Part shown: piece by piece, positions 33,977-43,255 of the stretch
Numbering within the stretch: position 1 is the stretch's first letter
How the letters are laid out: each line of letters begins with the position of its first letter
NCBI RefSeq assembly: GCF_038066635.1
Contig: NZ_JBBUTI010000008.1
Span: forward strand, 62,001 to 126,000
Direction: 5' to 3'
DNA: 64,000 bases
DNA from: Ideonella margarita
GTDB taxonomy: Bacteria; Pseudomonadota; Gammaproteobacteria; Burkholderiales; Burkholderiaceae_C
Notes under the pieces: generated by a model
Seen by the model: the letters and a program-made list of their open reading frames with translations, nothing else
Told to the model about the DNA's origin: nothing
The model's database searches: none
Program-made: the position numbers and the translations under genes

Positions 33977-34516
33977 ATGCTTTCAATGTACCCAATGAAG
34001 CCTGCCAAGCAAGCCCCTTCTCGCGCTACCCCTGCGGCCCCATCAGCCACGGCCAAGGGCCGTCGCATCCAGGTTCGCCGCAGCGGCGTGCATGGCAAGG
34101 GTGTTTTCGCCGTGCAAGCCCTCGAACCTGGCGAGGTGCTCATCGAGTACACCGGCCAGCTGATCGACTGGGACGAAGCGCTGCGCCGCCATCCGCACAA
34201 CCCGATGGATCCGCACCACACCTTCTATTTCCAGATCGAGGGCGGCCAGGTGATCGACGCGCTGTACGGCGGCAACGCCTCGCGCTGGATCAACCATGCC
34301 TGCAACCCGAACTGCGAAGCTGAAGAGCGTGACGACGGCCGCGTCTTCATCAAGGCGCTGCAACCCATCGCCCCGGGCGAAGAGTTGTTCTACGACTACG
34401 GGCTTACCATCGACGAGCGCTACACGCCGAAGCTGAAGGCGCGTTACGCCTGCCACTGCGGCGCGCCTGACTGCCGCCGCACGATGCTGTCGCCCAAGCG
34501 TCCGGGCCGGGGCTGA
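33977..34516 (+). CDS. SET-domain protein-lysine methyltransferase-like protein
   Basis: 179 residues from the ATG at 33977; alternative ATGs at 33986 and 33995 are equally possible and none has a clear Shine-Dalgarno. A compact SET domain: RRSGVHGKGVFAVQALEPGE at the start, the pseudoknot motif RWINHACNPNCEAEE, then GEELFYDYGLT with the catalytic Tyr, and a post-SET-like Cys cluster YACHCGAPDCRR. Bacterial SET proteins may methylate ribosomal or chromatin-like proteins; the target here is unknown. 7 nt separate it from birA. Confidence 0.85.
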   Translation: MLSMYPMKPAKQAPSRATPAAPSATAKGRRIQVRRSGVHGKGVFAVQALEPGEVLIEYTGQLIDWDEALRRHPHNPMDPHHTFYFQIEGGQVIDALYGGNASRWINHACNPNCEAEERDDGRVFIKALQPIAPGEELFYDYGLTIDERYTPKLKARYACHCGAPDCRRTMLSPKRPGRG

Positions 34517-34523
34517 CCGACCG

Positions 34524-35381
34524 ATGAGCGTGCTCACGCCGGGCGACTGGGGCATCGAGGCCTTGTGGTCTGCGCTGCAGCCGGTGTGGCCGGGCCTGAG
34601 CGTGGAGCTGGTCGACGAGATCGGCTCGACCAATGTCGAACTGACTGACCGCCTGCGCCGCCTGGCGGTGGTGCATGCCGGCGGCCAGGTGCCTGACGAC
34701 GCCGTGCTGCCCGTGCTGCTGGTGGCGCGCCGCCAGACCAGCGGCCGCGGCCGCCTGGGCCGCCCGTGGCTGGCCGACCCCGACAGCGCCCTCACCGCCT
34801 CGTTGTGCCTTCCGATTGACCGCGCCGATTGGTCGGGGCTGTCGCTCGCCGTGGGTGTGGCGCTGGCAAATGCACTTGATGCGACTGGCCAGCACCTCGG
34901 CCTGAAGTGGCCGAATGATTTGTGCCTGCGCGATGCCAGCCAACCACTGGGCCGCAAGGCCGGCGGCGTGCTGATCGAGGCGGTGAACGTGGGCCATCGG
35001 CGCATCGCGGTCATCGGCTTCGGCCTGAATGTGCGCCACCAAACCGTGCCCGACCGCCCCACCGGTGCGCTCACCGAAATCTGGCCCGAGGCCACGCCAC
35101 CCGCCACCCTGGCCCGCGTGATGCCCGCCCTGCTCCAGGCCCTGCAGCGCTTCGACCAGCAAGGCTTTGCCCCGTTCCTGCCCGCTTACGCACCGCTTGA
35201 TTTGCTGAGCGGCTTGCCCGTGGCCACCACCGACGCGCAGTGCCCCGCCGGCATTGCCCGCGGCGTGGACACCGATGGCGCGCTGCGCGTGCAGCAGGGC
35301 GAGCGGATGCACCGCATCGTCAGCGGCGAGGTGAGCGTGCGTGCGCATGCCACCGAGCTGCCACCAGCGCCGGGCCACTGA
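34524..35381 (+). CDS. birA: Biotin--[acetyl-CoA-carboxylase] ligase
   Basis: 285 residues. Class I-type catalytic domain: STNVELTDRLRR, the biotinyl-AMP loop SGRGRLGRPWLADP, ALTASLCLPI, KWPNDLCLRD and AGGVLIEA. The N terminus (MSVLTPGDWGIEALWSALQP) has no winged helix, so this ligase appears monofunctional without the BirA repressor domain. It attaches biotin to carboxylase carrier subunits. It begins 7 nt after the SET gene and ends 5 nt before the SPOR gene. Confidence 0.93.
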   Translation: MSVLTPGDWGIEALWSALQPVWPGLSVELVDEIGSTNVELTDRLRRLAVVHAGGQVPDDAVLPVLLVARRQTSGRGRLGRPWLADPDSALTASLCLPIDRADWSGLSLAVGVALANALDATGQHLGLKWPNDLCLRDASQPLGRKAGGVLIEAVNVGHRRIAVIGFGLNVRHQTVPDRPTGALTEIWPEATPPATLARVMPALLQALQRFDQQGFAPFLPAYAPLDLLSGLPVATTDAQCPAGIARGVDTDGALRVQQGERMHRIVSGEVSVRAHATELPPAPGH

Positions 35382-35386
35382 CAACG

Positions 35387-36259
35387 ATGCTGCGCCTGGT
35401 CATCCTGCTGCTGTTGCTGGCCAACCTGCTGTTCTGGGCAGGCCACCAGCCCGCCGTGCGCGACGCGCTGGGCATGCCCGCCGTGGGCGACAGCGAGCCT
35501 TATCGGCTGCAACGCCAGATCAACGCCGACGCGCTGCGGGTGGTGTCATCCGAAGGTCTGCCGGCGGTTGCTGCGGGCCGCGCCAATGGCGGCAACACGG
35601 CGACGGGGTCGGGCAATTCGGCGGCGGGGGCTGCGGCCTCAAGCGCGGCTGCCAGCGGTGTGGCGGCTGTTGCGGCCAGCGGGGTGGCGTCCGGTGCGCC
35701 GGCGTCTTCAGCGTCGGCCGCGAGTGCCGCAAGCTCATCAGCCACGGCTTCGGCTGCCTCCCCAGCGTCCGCCGCCTCCCTGCCCGCCTTCGCAGCCGCC
35801 AACAATCCGGCAACTGCCTGCCTGCAAACCACCACCCTGAGCGAAGCCGACGTGGCCACCGCCCAGCGGGAATTGCTGCAAGCCGGCCTGCGCACCGGTG
35901 ACTGGCTGGACATTCGCCGCGAGAAGCCGGGCCGCTGGATGCTCTACATGGGCCGCTTCGCCGACCGCGATCAGCTGGAACGCAAGGCGGACGAGCTGCG
36001 TCGCATGCGTCTGCCGTTCTCCGAGTTCAGCGGCGTGGCCGAATTCACCCCGGGTCTGTCGCTGGGCCAGTTCGGCTCGAATGCCGAAGCCCAGGTGCGG
36101 CTGGGCCAGTTGCAGCAGCGCGGTGTGCGCACCGCCCGCGTGGTGGCGCTGGCGCCCGGCCAGGTGGAACACCGGCTGCGCATTGACCAGCCCGGTGCCG
36201 CAGGCCCGCGCCTGCTGGCCCTGCGCAGCAACTCACGCTGGCAGGCCTGCGCCGACTGA
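35387..36259 (+). CDS. SPOR-domain protein, membrane anchored
   Basis: 290 residues. One N-terminal transmembrane helix (LRLVILLLLLANLLFWAGH), a long Ala/Ser/Gly low-complexity stretch of about 90 residues that is probably disordered, and a C-terminal SPOR-like domain (GDWLDIRREKPGRWMLYMG; FADRDQLERKADELRRM; LGQFGSNAEAQVRLGQLQ). SPOR domains bind denuded septal peptidoglycan, so a role at the division site is likely. It is the last gene of the SET-birA-SPOR run and ends 4 nt before the convergent protease gene. Confidence 0.82.
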   Translation: MLRLVILLLLLANLLFWAGHQPAVRDALGMPAVGDSEPYRLQRQINADALRVVSSEGLPAVAAGRANGGNTATGSGNSAAGAAASSAAASGVAAVAASGVASGAPASSASAASAASSSATASAASPASAASLPAFAAANNPATACLQTTTLSEADVATAQRELLQAGLRTGDWLDIRREKPGRWMLYMGRFADRDQLERKADELRRMRLPFSEFSGVAEFTPGLSLGQFGSNAEAQVRLGQLQQRGVRTARVVALAPGQVEHRLRIDQPGAAGPRLLALRSNSRWQACAD

Positions 36260-36263
36260 GGCC

Positions 36264-38243
36264 TCAGGGCTTCTGAACGCCACGCGGCAGGGCGCCCAGC
36301 GCCCAGGCCAGGGCCAGCAGCAGCAAGGCCGCCAAGGCATCCATGCCGCCTCCGCCGCTGTTGCCGCCACTGTTGCTGCCGCCTGAGGTGGTCGTGCCAT
36401 CGGTGCCGCCGGTGCCTGCGGCTGCTTCGCGGTCCTGGCCGAGTGCCACCGCCGCACGCAATTCCGGCGTGTCGATCCAGCCCGCCACCCAGTCCGGGGG
36501 CGCATAACCACGGCCTTGTGCCGCCGCCTGGGCCCATTGCAGGGCTTGCGGGGCATCGAGAATGCCGGCGCCGCAGGTGCTGGTGGTGCACAGGCAGCGG
36601 CCCGGGTTGGCGCTGCTGCACGCCGCCATCCAGCTCGACTGCACATGCGGGCGCGCTGAGGCCGTCAGGCCCGCGCTGATCTGCGCCGGCGTCAGACCGG
36701 GGTTCACGGCCAGCATCAAGGCCACCGTGCCGCTCACCAGCGGTGCGGCAAAGCTGGTGCCGCTGTGGCGCTCGTAACTGCCCAGGCCGGGGCCTTGCAC
36801 GCCGGTATTGCCAAGCGTGAACAGGCCGCCATCGGCCAGCAGGCCACCCCACAGGCCGCCGGTGTCGTCGCCGCCCGCCGTCGCGATGCGCAGGCTGGCA
36901 CCGAAGTTCGAATAGTTGGCCTTGAAGCCGTCGCGGTTCAGCGCCGCCACGCCGATCACCTTCTCGCAATTGGCGGGTCGGGTCGGGGCGGCATGCTGGT
37001 TGCCGGCCGCAGCCACCACCACCACGCCCAGCGCCCACAGCTCGTCAATGGCGGTCTGGTAGGCCGCGTTGCAGGCCAGCGCTCCGCCAAAGCTGATGTT
37101 CACCACGCGGGCCGGCGTCGGGTTGAGCGGTGCCCATTCGGCGCAGCTGCCGCTGGCATCGGTGCTTGACCAGCGCTGGCACACCGCCAGCCCTGCGGCC
37201 CAGCGCATGCCGTCGACGATGTCGGCCACCGAGGCGCCACATTTGCCGGCCACCCGCACCGGCAGGATGCGCGCGGCGGCGTCCATGCCGGCCACGCCCA
37301 GCGCATTGCCGGTGCGGGCCGCAAGCAGGCCGGTGACGATGCTGCCGTGCCAGCTGCTGTCCTGCAGACCACAACTCGCGTAGCGGCCAGCATCCTGGGT
37401 TTGATCGACCGCGCTGACCCAGTCGCCGGGGTCGCTCGGGTCGGCGTCACGGCCATCGCCGTCGTTGGCATAACCGCGGCCCAGCGCGCTGTCCCAGTCG
37501 CTCACCATGTCGAAGCCGGGCAAGAGGCGCTGCGGGTCGAGATCAGGGTGGCTGGTCACGCCGGAATCGAGCACGGCCACCACCGTGGCCGCACTGCCGG
37601 TGCTGGTGCTCCAGGCGGTCTGGAAACCCGGCACGCCGCGCAGGCGCGCCGCCAGCACATCAGCATTGCCGCCGCTCACGGGTTGCAGCCACCACTGCTG
37701 CGACACGCCGGCAAACAGCGGGTCGTCGGGCAGCAGCACCTGGTCCTGCAGGCGCATCTCGCGCTGGTCGGGCACCACCCAGGCCACTTCGGGCTGCTCG
37801 CTCAGCCAGGCCTGCCAGGCTTTGACCTCCGAAGATGTGAGCGCACGCTCAGAACGCAATTCATGCTGGGACGCCCCCACTGCACGCAAGCGCAGCGCAG
37901 ACAAGCCAGGCGGCGTGGCCGAGGTGGCCAGCAGACGCCGCCACTGGCGCTGCACCCGCTGGCGGGCGGCCACGGTGCTGGCAGCTTCAACCTGGTTGGT
38001 CGTGCTCGCCAGCAACGCCGAGGCCCGACCGGCGCCAGCCGGCGCATGCGGCACCGCATCGCGCATCTGCACGATGAAGCCCCGCACGGGCGCAACAGGC
38101 ACCTCGGCCGTCGCCAGACCGGGTGTCAGTGACGTGGCGGACGACGCAGCGGCATCGCGCCAAGGCGCGGTGGCCAAGGCAGGCCAGGCCAGCGCCAGGG
38201 CGACGACGGCCGCCGCACTTCGGGTGATTCGGGGTAACAACAT
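36264..38243 (-). CDS. S8 (subtilisin-like) serine protease with GlyGly-CTERM-type tail (protease A)
   Basis: 659 residues from the ATG at 38243 (a TTG at 38249 is the alternative). Signal peptide AAVVALALAWPALA; propeptide; S8 catalytic domain with Asp in VVAVLDSGVTSHPDL, His in SSWHGSIVTGLL and Ser in HSGTSFAAPLVSG. The C terminus is GGNSGGGGMDALAALLLLAL followed by a short basic end: the GlyGly-CTERM pattern of proteins processed by rhombosortase and handled by type II secretion. It is paired with protease B upstream, from which it is separated by 134 bp. Confidence 0.9.
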   Translation of the reverse strand: MLLPRITRSAAAVVALALAWPALATAPWRDAAASSATSLTPGLATAEVPVAPVRGFIVQMRDAVPHAPAGAGRASALLASTTNQVEAASTVAARQRVQRQWRRLLATSATPPGLSALRLRAVGASQHELRSERALTSSEVKAWQAWLSEQPEVAWVVPDQREMRLQDQVLLPDDPLFAGVSQQWWLQPVSGGNADVLAARLRGVPGFQTAWSTSTGSAATVVAVLDSGVTSHPDLDPQRLLPGFDMVSDWDSALGRGYANDGDGRDADPSDPGDWVSAVDQTQDAGRYASCGLQDSSWHGSIVTGLLAARTGNALGVAGMDAAARILPVRVAGKCGASVADIVDGMRWAAGLAVCQRWSSTDASGSCAEWAPLNPTPARVVNISFGGALACNAAYQTAIDELWALGVVVVAAAGNQHAAPTRPANCEKVIGVAALNRDGFKANYSNFGASLRIATAGGDDTGGLWGGLLADGGLFTLGNTGVQGPGLGSYERHSGTSFAAPLVSGTVALMLAVNPGLTPAQISAGLTASARPHVQSSWMAACSSANPGRCLCTTSTCGAGILDAPQALQWAQAAAQGRGYAPPDWVAGWIDTPELRAAVALGQDREAAAGTGGTDGTTTSGGSNSGGNSGGGGMDALAALLLLALAWALGALPRGVQKP

Positions 38244-38376
38244 GGGCAATCCGGAGGCTGAGCGGACAGGCGGCCCCCACCCCTGCGGGTGAAGGCCTCT
38301 GTTCCTTATCGGCCGGTGTTGCCCAAACCCAAGGCCCGCGCGGATGTGCCCGCGGGGCCGTCAGGCGAATGCCCGC

Positions 38377-40899
38377 TCAGCGGCGGCGCGGGCGGCCAAG
38401 CGCCAGGCCCAGCAAGGCCAGGCCGGCGGCCCACCACGGGGCCATGGCACCGCCCCCACCGCCGCCGGACGACGACGAGGCTGCCGTGACCGTGAGGGTG
38501 CGGCTGACGCTGGTGGCCACGCCGGCGCTGTCGGTCACGGTCAGCTGCAGCGTGACGGTGCCGGTGCCGGTGAACTGCAGGGTGGCGGTGGGGTTGGTCG
38601 AGCTGCCGACGAAGTTGGCCAGCGTGTTGCCCGCCGTCAGCGTCCACTCATAGCCCTGCACCGTGAGGCCGGTGTCGGCCCTCGAAGCAGAGGCGTCCAG
38701 GCCGATGCTGTCACCGACTTGCGGTGCGGTATCACTCAGCGAAAAGCTGGCGACCGGTGCCGCGCTGACGGTCAAGGTCTTCGAGGTCGAGCTCGTCACG
38801 CCGGCGCTGTTGGTGACCACCAGTTGCACCACCACCGTGCCCGAGTTCGTGAACTTCAGGCTGGCCTGGGCGGCGTTGGTGGCGCCCTGAAAGCTGGCCA
38901 GGTTGGTGCCGGTGGTGACCAGCCATTGGTAGGTGCTCAGGGTCTGGCCGCTGCCGGCCGTGGAGGTGCTGGCGTCCAGCGCCACGGTGCTGCCGATGGC
39001 CGGCGTGGCATTCGACACGGTGAAGGCCGCCGTCGGCGACGGGGCGGTGACGCTGAACGAGCGGGTGTCGGTGGAGGTGCGGCCCTGGCTGTCGGTCACC
39101 GTCAGGCTGACGGTGACACTGCCGACGCCCGTGCCCAGCAGGCTCACGCTGCTGCCGGTGGTGCCGGTGGTGAACTGCGCCGCCGAGCTGCCGTTGGTGA
39201 TGCTCCAGGCATAACTGCTGATGGTGGAGCCGCTGACCGCCGACGAGCCGGAGGCATCGATCGTCACGCTGCTGCCCTGGCTGACCACGGTGGCCGACAG
39301 GACCATGGCCACGGTCGGCGTCTGCGGGGCCGCAGCCACCACGGCGGCACCTGCGTTCAGCAGGCCGGCGCCGCAGGTGCTGGTGGTGCAGTAGCACTCG
39401 CTGTCCTGGGCCGTGGCGCTCGGCGCCTGGCAGGTGCCCACGCCGGCATCAGCCCCGGTGGTCGGGAAGGCGCGCGCGGTGGAGCGCATCAGCGCCTTCA
39501 CGTCAGACGGCGTCAGGCTGCTGTTGGCCGAGATCATCAACGCAGCCGTGCCCGCCACCAGTGGCGAGGCGAAGCTGGTGCCCAACTCGTAGGCGAAGCT
39601 GGTGAAGTAGCTGTTGGTGGACGGCACCGTGGTGCCGGTGTTGGTGGCCGCGATCAGCGGGTACAGGCAGGCGCCTGTGGCGTTCACGCAGTTGCCAGCG
39701 GGTGCGGCAATGCTGTTTTCAGGGCCGAGGTTGGAAAAACCCACCTTGGTGCCGGTGTGGCGCACGCCCGCCACCGAAATCACGCCGCTGCAGTTGGCAG
39801 GCACGCCCACTGCCAGGCCTTCATTGCCCGACGCTGCAACCACCACCACGCCGGCGGCCGTCACGGCGGTCACGGCATCCTGGTAGGCAGCACTGCACGC
39901 GCCCGACGAGCCCAGGCTCAGGTTGAGCACCCGCGCCGGATTGGCATTGGTGGGCACACCGGCCACGCTGAAGCCGGCCGACCAGCGCATGCCGGCAATG
40001 ATGTCGGAGTCGTAGCCGCCGCACTTGCCCAGCACCCGTACCGGCAAGATCTTGACGTTGGGCGCGACGCCCGCCATGCCGACGCCGTTGTTGGTGGCCG
40101 CACCCACGAGCGACGACACCGCGGTGCCGTGCCAGGAGCTGTTGCTGACGCCGCAATCCTTGAAGACGCCTGCCGTGTTCTCAGACGTGGTGATCCAGTC
40201 ACCAGGGTCGGACGCATCGGCATCACGGCCGCCACCGTCGTTGGCGGTGTCCGAATCGCTGACAAAGTCATAGCCATCCAGCAGCTTGGACGTCAGATCC
40301 GGGTGGTCCTTGCGCACGCCAGTGTCGAGCACCGCCACCACCACGCTGGTGCTGCCCTGGGTCACGTTCCAGGCGGTTTCAATGTCGAGCGAACTCTTCA
40401 CTTCGCCGCTGGGGGCGCGCAGGTACCACTGGCCCACCACCGGTGTGGTGCTGGTCTGGCTGCCGGCGTAGAGCGGGTCATTCGGTGCGGTGGTGGCGAA
40501 GCGGCGCTGGTCGACCACCGCCCATTCCACATCGCTGTCTGCGGCCAGCTTGGCGGCCAGGCTGCGGCTGTCGAGCACGGCCGACTTGACGACCTGCGTG
40601 CGGGCGGCAATGGCGCGGCCGTCGCTCAGCGTCAGGCCGAGTCGGTTGCCCATGGCCTGCGCGAGTTGCGGGCCGGTATCGACCGCCGTGCCCAGCGCAC
40701 GTGCCGAATTGCTGCTGTTGCTGCTACCCAGCACGCTGGCGTTGGTGCGGTACTTGACGATGACGCGCCCTTCGGCAGCGGCCACGGAGGCGGCAGGCGT
40801 ACGGCGCACGGGGTTCGTTTCCGCCGCAGCCAGCGTCATCGAAGCGACGGCCAGCGCCGCAGCGGTGAGCAGAGGAACCAGGGGGCGGACACGGAACAT
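38377..40899 (-). CDS. S8 serine protease with three PKD-like repeats and GlyGly-CTERM-type tail (protease B)
   Basis: 840 residues. Signal peptide; S8 domain with Asp in VVAVLDTGVRKDHPDL, His in SSWHGTAVSSLVG and Ser in ELGTSFASPLVAGTA. Three consecutive immunoglobulin-like repeats of about 85 residues follow (openings PTVAMVLSATVVSQGS, PTAAFTVSNATPAIGS, PVASFSLSDTAPQVGD, each closing with TLTV or SFSV). The tail GGGGGGAMAPWWAAGLALLG ends with a basic cluster, a GlyGly-CTERM signature. The ATG at 40899 has GAGGT upstream. It is a likely secreted or surface protease; the PKD repeats probably bind polymer or protein surfaces. Confidence 0.92.
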   Translation of the reverse strand: MFRVRPLVPLLTAAALAVASMTLAAAETNPVRRTPAASVAAAEGRVIVKYRTNASVLGSSNSSNSARALGTAVDTGPQLAQAMGNRLGLTLSDGRAIAARTQVVKSAVLDSRSLAAKLAADSDVEWAVVDQRRFATTAPNDPLYAGSQTSTTPVVGQWYLRAPSGEVKSSLDIETAWNVTQGSTSVVVAVLDTGVRKDHPDLTSKLLDGYDFVSDSDTANDGGGRDADASDPGDWITTSENTAGVFKDCGVSNSSWHGTAVSSLVGAATNNGVGMAGVAPNVKILPVRVLGKCGGYDSDIIAGMRWSAGFSVAGVPTNANPARVLNLSLGSSGACSAAYQDAVTAVTAAGVVVVAASGNEGLAVGVPANCSGVISVAGVRHTGTKVGFSNLGPENSIAAPAGNCVNATGACLYPLIAATNTGTTVPSTNSYFTSFAYELGTSFASPLVAGTAALMISANSSLTPSDVKALMRSTARAFPTTGADAGVGTCQAPSATAQDSECYCTTSTCGAGLLNAGAAVVAAAPQTPTVAMVLSATVVSQGSSVTIDASGSSAVSGSTISSYAWSITNGSSAAQFTTGTTGSSVSLLGTGVGSVTVSLTVTDSQGRTSTDTRSFSVTAPSPTAAFTVSNATPAIGSTVALDASTSTAGSGQTLSTYQWLVTTGTNLASFQGATNAAQASLKFTNSGTVVVQLVVTNSAGVTSSTSKTLTVSAAPVASFSLSDTAPQVGDSIGLDASASRADTGLTVQGYEWTLTAGNTLANFVGSSTNPTATLQFTGTGTVTLQLTVTDSAGVATSVSRTLTVTAASSSSGGGGGGAMAPWWAAGLALLGLALGRPRRR

Positions 40900-40997
40900 G
40901 GCAATACCTCAAGCAACTCGAAAACTTGTTTGCGAGTCTAGCCCCGGCGATGTTTCCGTTTCATGTGCGGTTCACACATGCACACCATTCAGTCATG

Positions 40998-41022
40998 AAA
41001 AAAGGCCCCTCAGGGCCTTTTC
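40998..41022 (-). terminator. Rho-independent terminator downstream of gap
   Basis: On the minus strand AAAAGGCCC-TGAG-GGGCCTTTTTT: a short GC stem with a run of six T residues, 52 nt after the gap stop codon. Confidence 0.8.
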
Positions 41023-41074
41023 TTGAGACAACTCGCGGACAGCCTGAGGCCATCCGGGAGCCATCAGCGCGAGA

Positions 41075-42076
41075 TCACTTGGCGATGACGCGGGCCATTT
41101 CCAGGCACTTGTTCGAATAGCCCCATTCGTTGTCGTACCAGGCCACCACCTTCACGAAGGTGCTGTCCAGCGCCAGACCGGCTTCGGCGTCGAACACCGA
41201 GGTGCAGACCTCACCGCGGAAGTCGGTGGCGACCACCTTGTCTTCGGTGTAGCCCAGCACGCCCTTCATGGCGCCTTCAGACGCAGCCTTCATGGCGGCG
41301 CAGATGTCGGCGTAGGAGGCTTCCTTGTTCAGCTCGACGGTCAGGTCAACGACCGACACGTCCGAGGTCGGCACGCGGAAAGCCATGCCGGTGAGCTTCT
41401 TGTTCAGCTCAGGAATGACCACGCCCACGGCCTTGGCAGCGCCCGTGCTCGAAGGAATGATGTTTTCCAGGATGCCGCGGCCACCGCGCCAGTCCTTGTT
41501 CGACGGGCCGTCCACGGTCTTCTGCGTTGCGGTGGCAGCGTGCACGGTGGTCATCAGACCGCGCTTGATGCCGAACGTGTCGTTCAGCACCTTGGCCACG
41601 GGGGCCAGGCAGTTGGTGGTGCACGAAGCGTTCGAGATGATGGCCTGGCCGGCGTAGGTGCCGTGGTTCACGCCGAAGACGAACATCGGGGTGTCGTCCT
41701 TCGACGGCGCCGACAGGATGACCTTCTTGGCGCCGGCCTTCAGGTGGGCTTCGGCGGTTTCCTTGGTCAGGAACAGGCCGGTCGACTCGATCACGACGTC
41801 GGCGCCAACTTCGTCCCACTTCAGCTCGGCCGGGTTCTTCACCGCGGTCAGGCGGATCTTCTTGCCGTTGACCACCAGGGTGTTGCCGTCGATGGCCACG
41901 TCGCCCTTGAAGCGGCCGTGCACGCTGTCGTACTTCAGCATGTACGCCAGGTAGTCCGGCTCCAGCAGGTCGTTGATGCCGACGATTTCAACGTCGTTGG
42001 CGAAGTTCTGCACCGCAGCGCGGAACACCATGCGGCCGATGCGGCCGAATCCGTTGATACCGATCTTGATGGTCAT
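41075..42076 (-). CDS. gap: Type I glyceraldehyde-3-phosphate dehydrogenase
   Basis: 333 residues. Starts MTIKIGINGFGRIGRMVFRA after a GGAG Shine-Dalgarno (ATG 42076; sequence upstream is not conserved). Catalytic Cys in SNASCTTNCLAPVAKVL, catalytic His in GLMTTVHAATATQKT, and the C-terminal WYDNEWGYSNKCLEM. It interconverts glyceraldehyde-3-phosphate and 1,3-bisphosphoglycerate with NAD. It is downstream of tkt and the TonB-C-like gene on the same strand, as in Burkholderiales tkt-gap loci, and is followed by a terminator. Confidence 0.97.
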   Translation of the reverse strand: MTIKIGINGFGRIGRMVFRAAVQNFANDVEIVGINDLLEPDYLAYMLKYDSVHGRFKGDVAIDGNTLVVNGKKIRLTAVKNPAELKWDEVGADVVIESTGLFLTKETAEAHLKAGAKKVILSAPSKDDTPMFVFGVNHGTYAGQAIISNASCTTNCLAPVAKVLNDTFGIKRGLMTTVHAATATQKTVDGPSNKDWRGGRGILENIIPSSTGAAKAVGVVIPELNKKLTGMAFRVPTSDVSVVDLTVELNKEASYADICAAMKAASEGAMKGVLGYTEDKVVATDFRGEVCTSVFDAEAGLALDSTFVKVVAWYDNEWGYSNKCLEMARVIAK

Positions 42077-42107
42077 GGGAGTCTCCAGTAAAAAAACAAC
42101 AGGGAAT

Positions 42108-43178
42108 TCAAATGTCGAGCTTGATGCAGGGGACGTGGATGATGCTTTCCTGCCCAAGGATCTGTGCGCGCTGGCTGTCGAGAATGTTCAATTCAAGCTT
42201 GCCCACCCAGTCCATGAAGGCAAACACGGCGCTCTCGTCCAGAAACTTGCCTGGCGACCGCTTGTGCACCACGACCTTGTTTGACATGTACGGCTGATTG
42301 AACTCGAAGGTGACGTCGAACGGGCATCCCACTTCTGCAAAGTCCACCTTGTAGGTCTGCTTGTCGAGGTTCTTGACCATGCCAAGGAAGCTGACCAGGT
42401 CCATGTCATTCAAGCGAGCACGGGAGCCATCTTCGAGCCTGAAACGGTAGACAAGCTTTCTCGTATTGACCTCACCGGGCTCAAGGCACGGCATGCGGAA
42501 CTCTGACAACGCATTCCGCACGGTTTGAACAAACGGCCTGACGCTGTCTTCATTCAGGATGCGGACCTCTTCCGGCGGTTGGTCGGGGGCAGTGAACTTG
42601 AACGTGGCGTAGACCACGCCTTGCAGTCCCCGCTTCTGCGCGCCAGAGGGGTAGGAAACCTTGGTCTGACCTCTTACCAGGCAAGACTCGGAGGGGCCGA
42701 ACAACGCTGCGCGCTGAACCGGAGATTGCCCGAGGTCAGGCGTGAAGAGAAAGCGGAAGGTCGTGACAAAGGGCTTGTCGCCAGACTTCAGGCAAGGCAC
42801 CCGGAACTTCGCCACGTGCTTCTCGACGGCCTTGACAAACGCTTCCGTGGGGGCGTTTTCAGCTGGCCCCACCTGCAGCTTCACCTTTGGCGGAGCATCA
42901 GCGGCGTTGAAGGTCAACGCCACACGAATGTCACCGGATTCCCGCATGCGCAGCAGCTCTTCCGGATACGGAACATCACTGCGCTCCCGCGCACCCGGCG
43001 TCATGCACAGCAGCTCCGGCTCGGGCACGACCTCGATGTTCGAAGCCTCCTGCGCCTGGGCCGCACCGGCCGCGCCCATCATCAAGAGAGCCAGCAAGCA
43101 CAGCGCCCGCAAAGACAAAAGCGCAGCTGACAGCCATGCTGCCAACTGCGCCTTGCCTTGTGTCCGGATCCCGTTCAT
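42108..43178 (-). CDS. Exported protein with three TonB-C-like repeats
   Basis: 356 residues from the ATG at 43178 (GGAG 9 nt upstream). Signal peptide LRALCLLALLMMGAAGAAQA. The mature part shows about three repeated modules of 85-95 residues, each beginning with a YPEELLRM- or SYPSGAQK-type segment, a strand-forming core and a closing FRVPCLKSG, FRMPCLEPG or HVPCIKLD. This resembles the C-terminal domain of TonB without the rest of TonB. The paired Cys may form disulfides. Function unknown. It sits between gap (32 nt away) and tkt (78 nt) on the same strand. Confidence 0.72.
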   Translation of the reverse strand: MNGIRTQGKAQLAAWLSAALLSLRALCLLALLMMGAAGAAQAQEASNIEVVPEPELLCMTPGARERSDVPYPEELLRMRESGDIRVALTFNAADAPPKVKLQVGPAENAPTEAFVKAVEKHVAKFRVPCLKSGDKPFVTTFRFLFTPDLGQSPVQRAALFGPSESCLVRGQTKVSYPSGAQKRGLQGVVYATFKFTAPDQPPEEVRILNEDSVRPFVQTVRNALSEFRMPCLEPGEVNTRKLVYRFRLEDGSRARLNDMDLVSFLGMVKNLDKQTYKVDFAEVGCPFDVTFEFNQPYMSNKVVVHKRSPGKFLDESAVFAFMDWVGKLELNILDSQRAQILGQESIIHVPCIKLDI

Positions 43179-43255
43179 CGATGGCCGCTCCCCGCCCATG
43201 TGCACGTCAAAACTGAAATTGTGCGTCATGGAAGGAGAACGGCGCGAGAACAAGA

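Noticed and set aside
38344..40941. 865-residue plus-strand open frame opposite protease B
   Set aside because: It is Gly/Arg/His-rich with no domain; the minus-strand S8 catalytic triad and PKD-like repeats are unambiguous.
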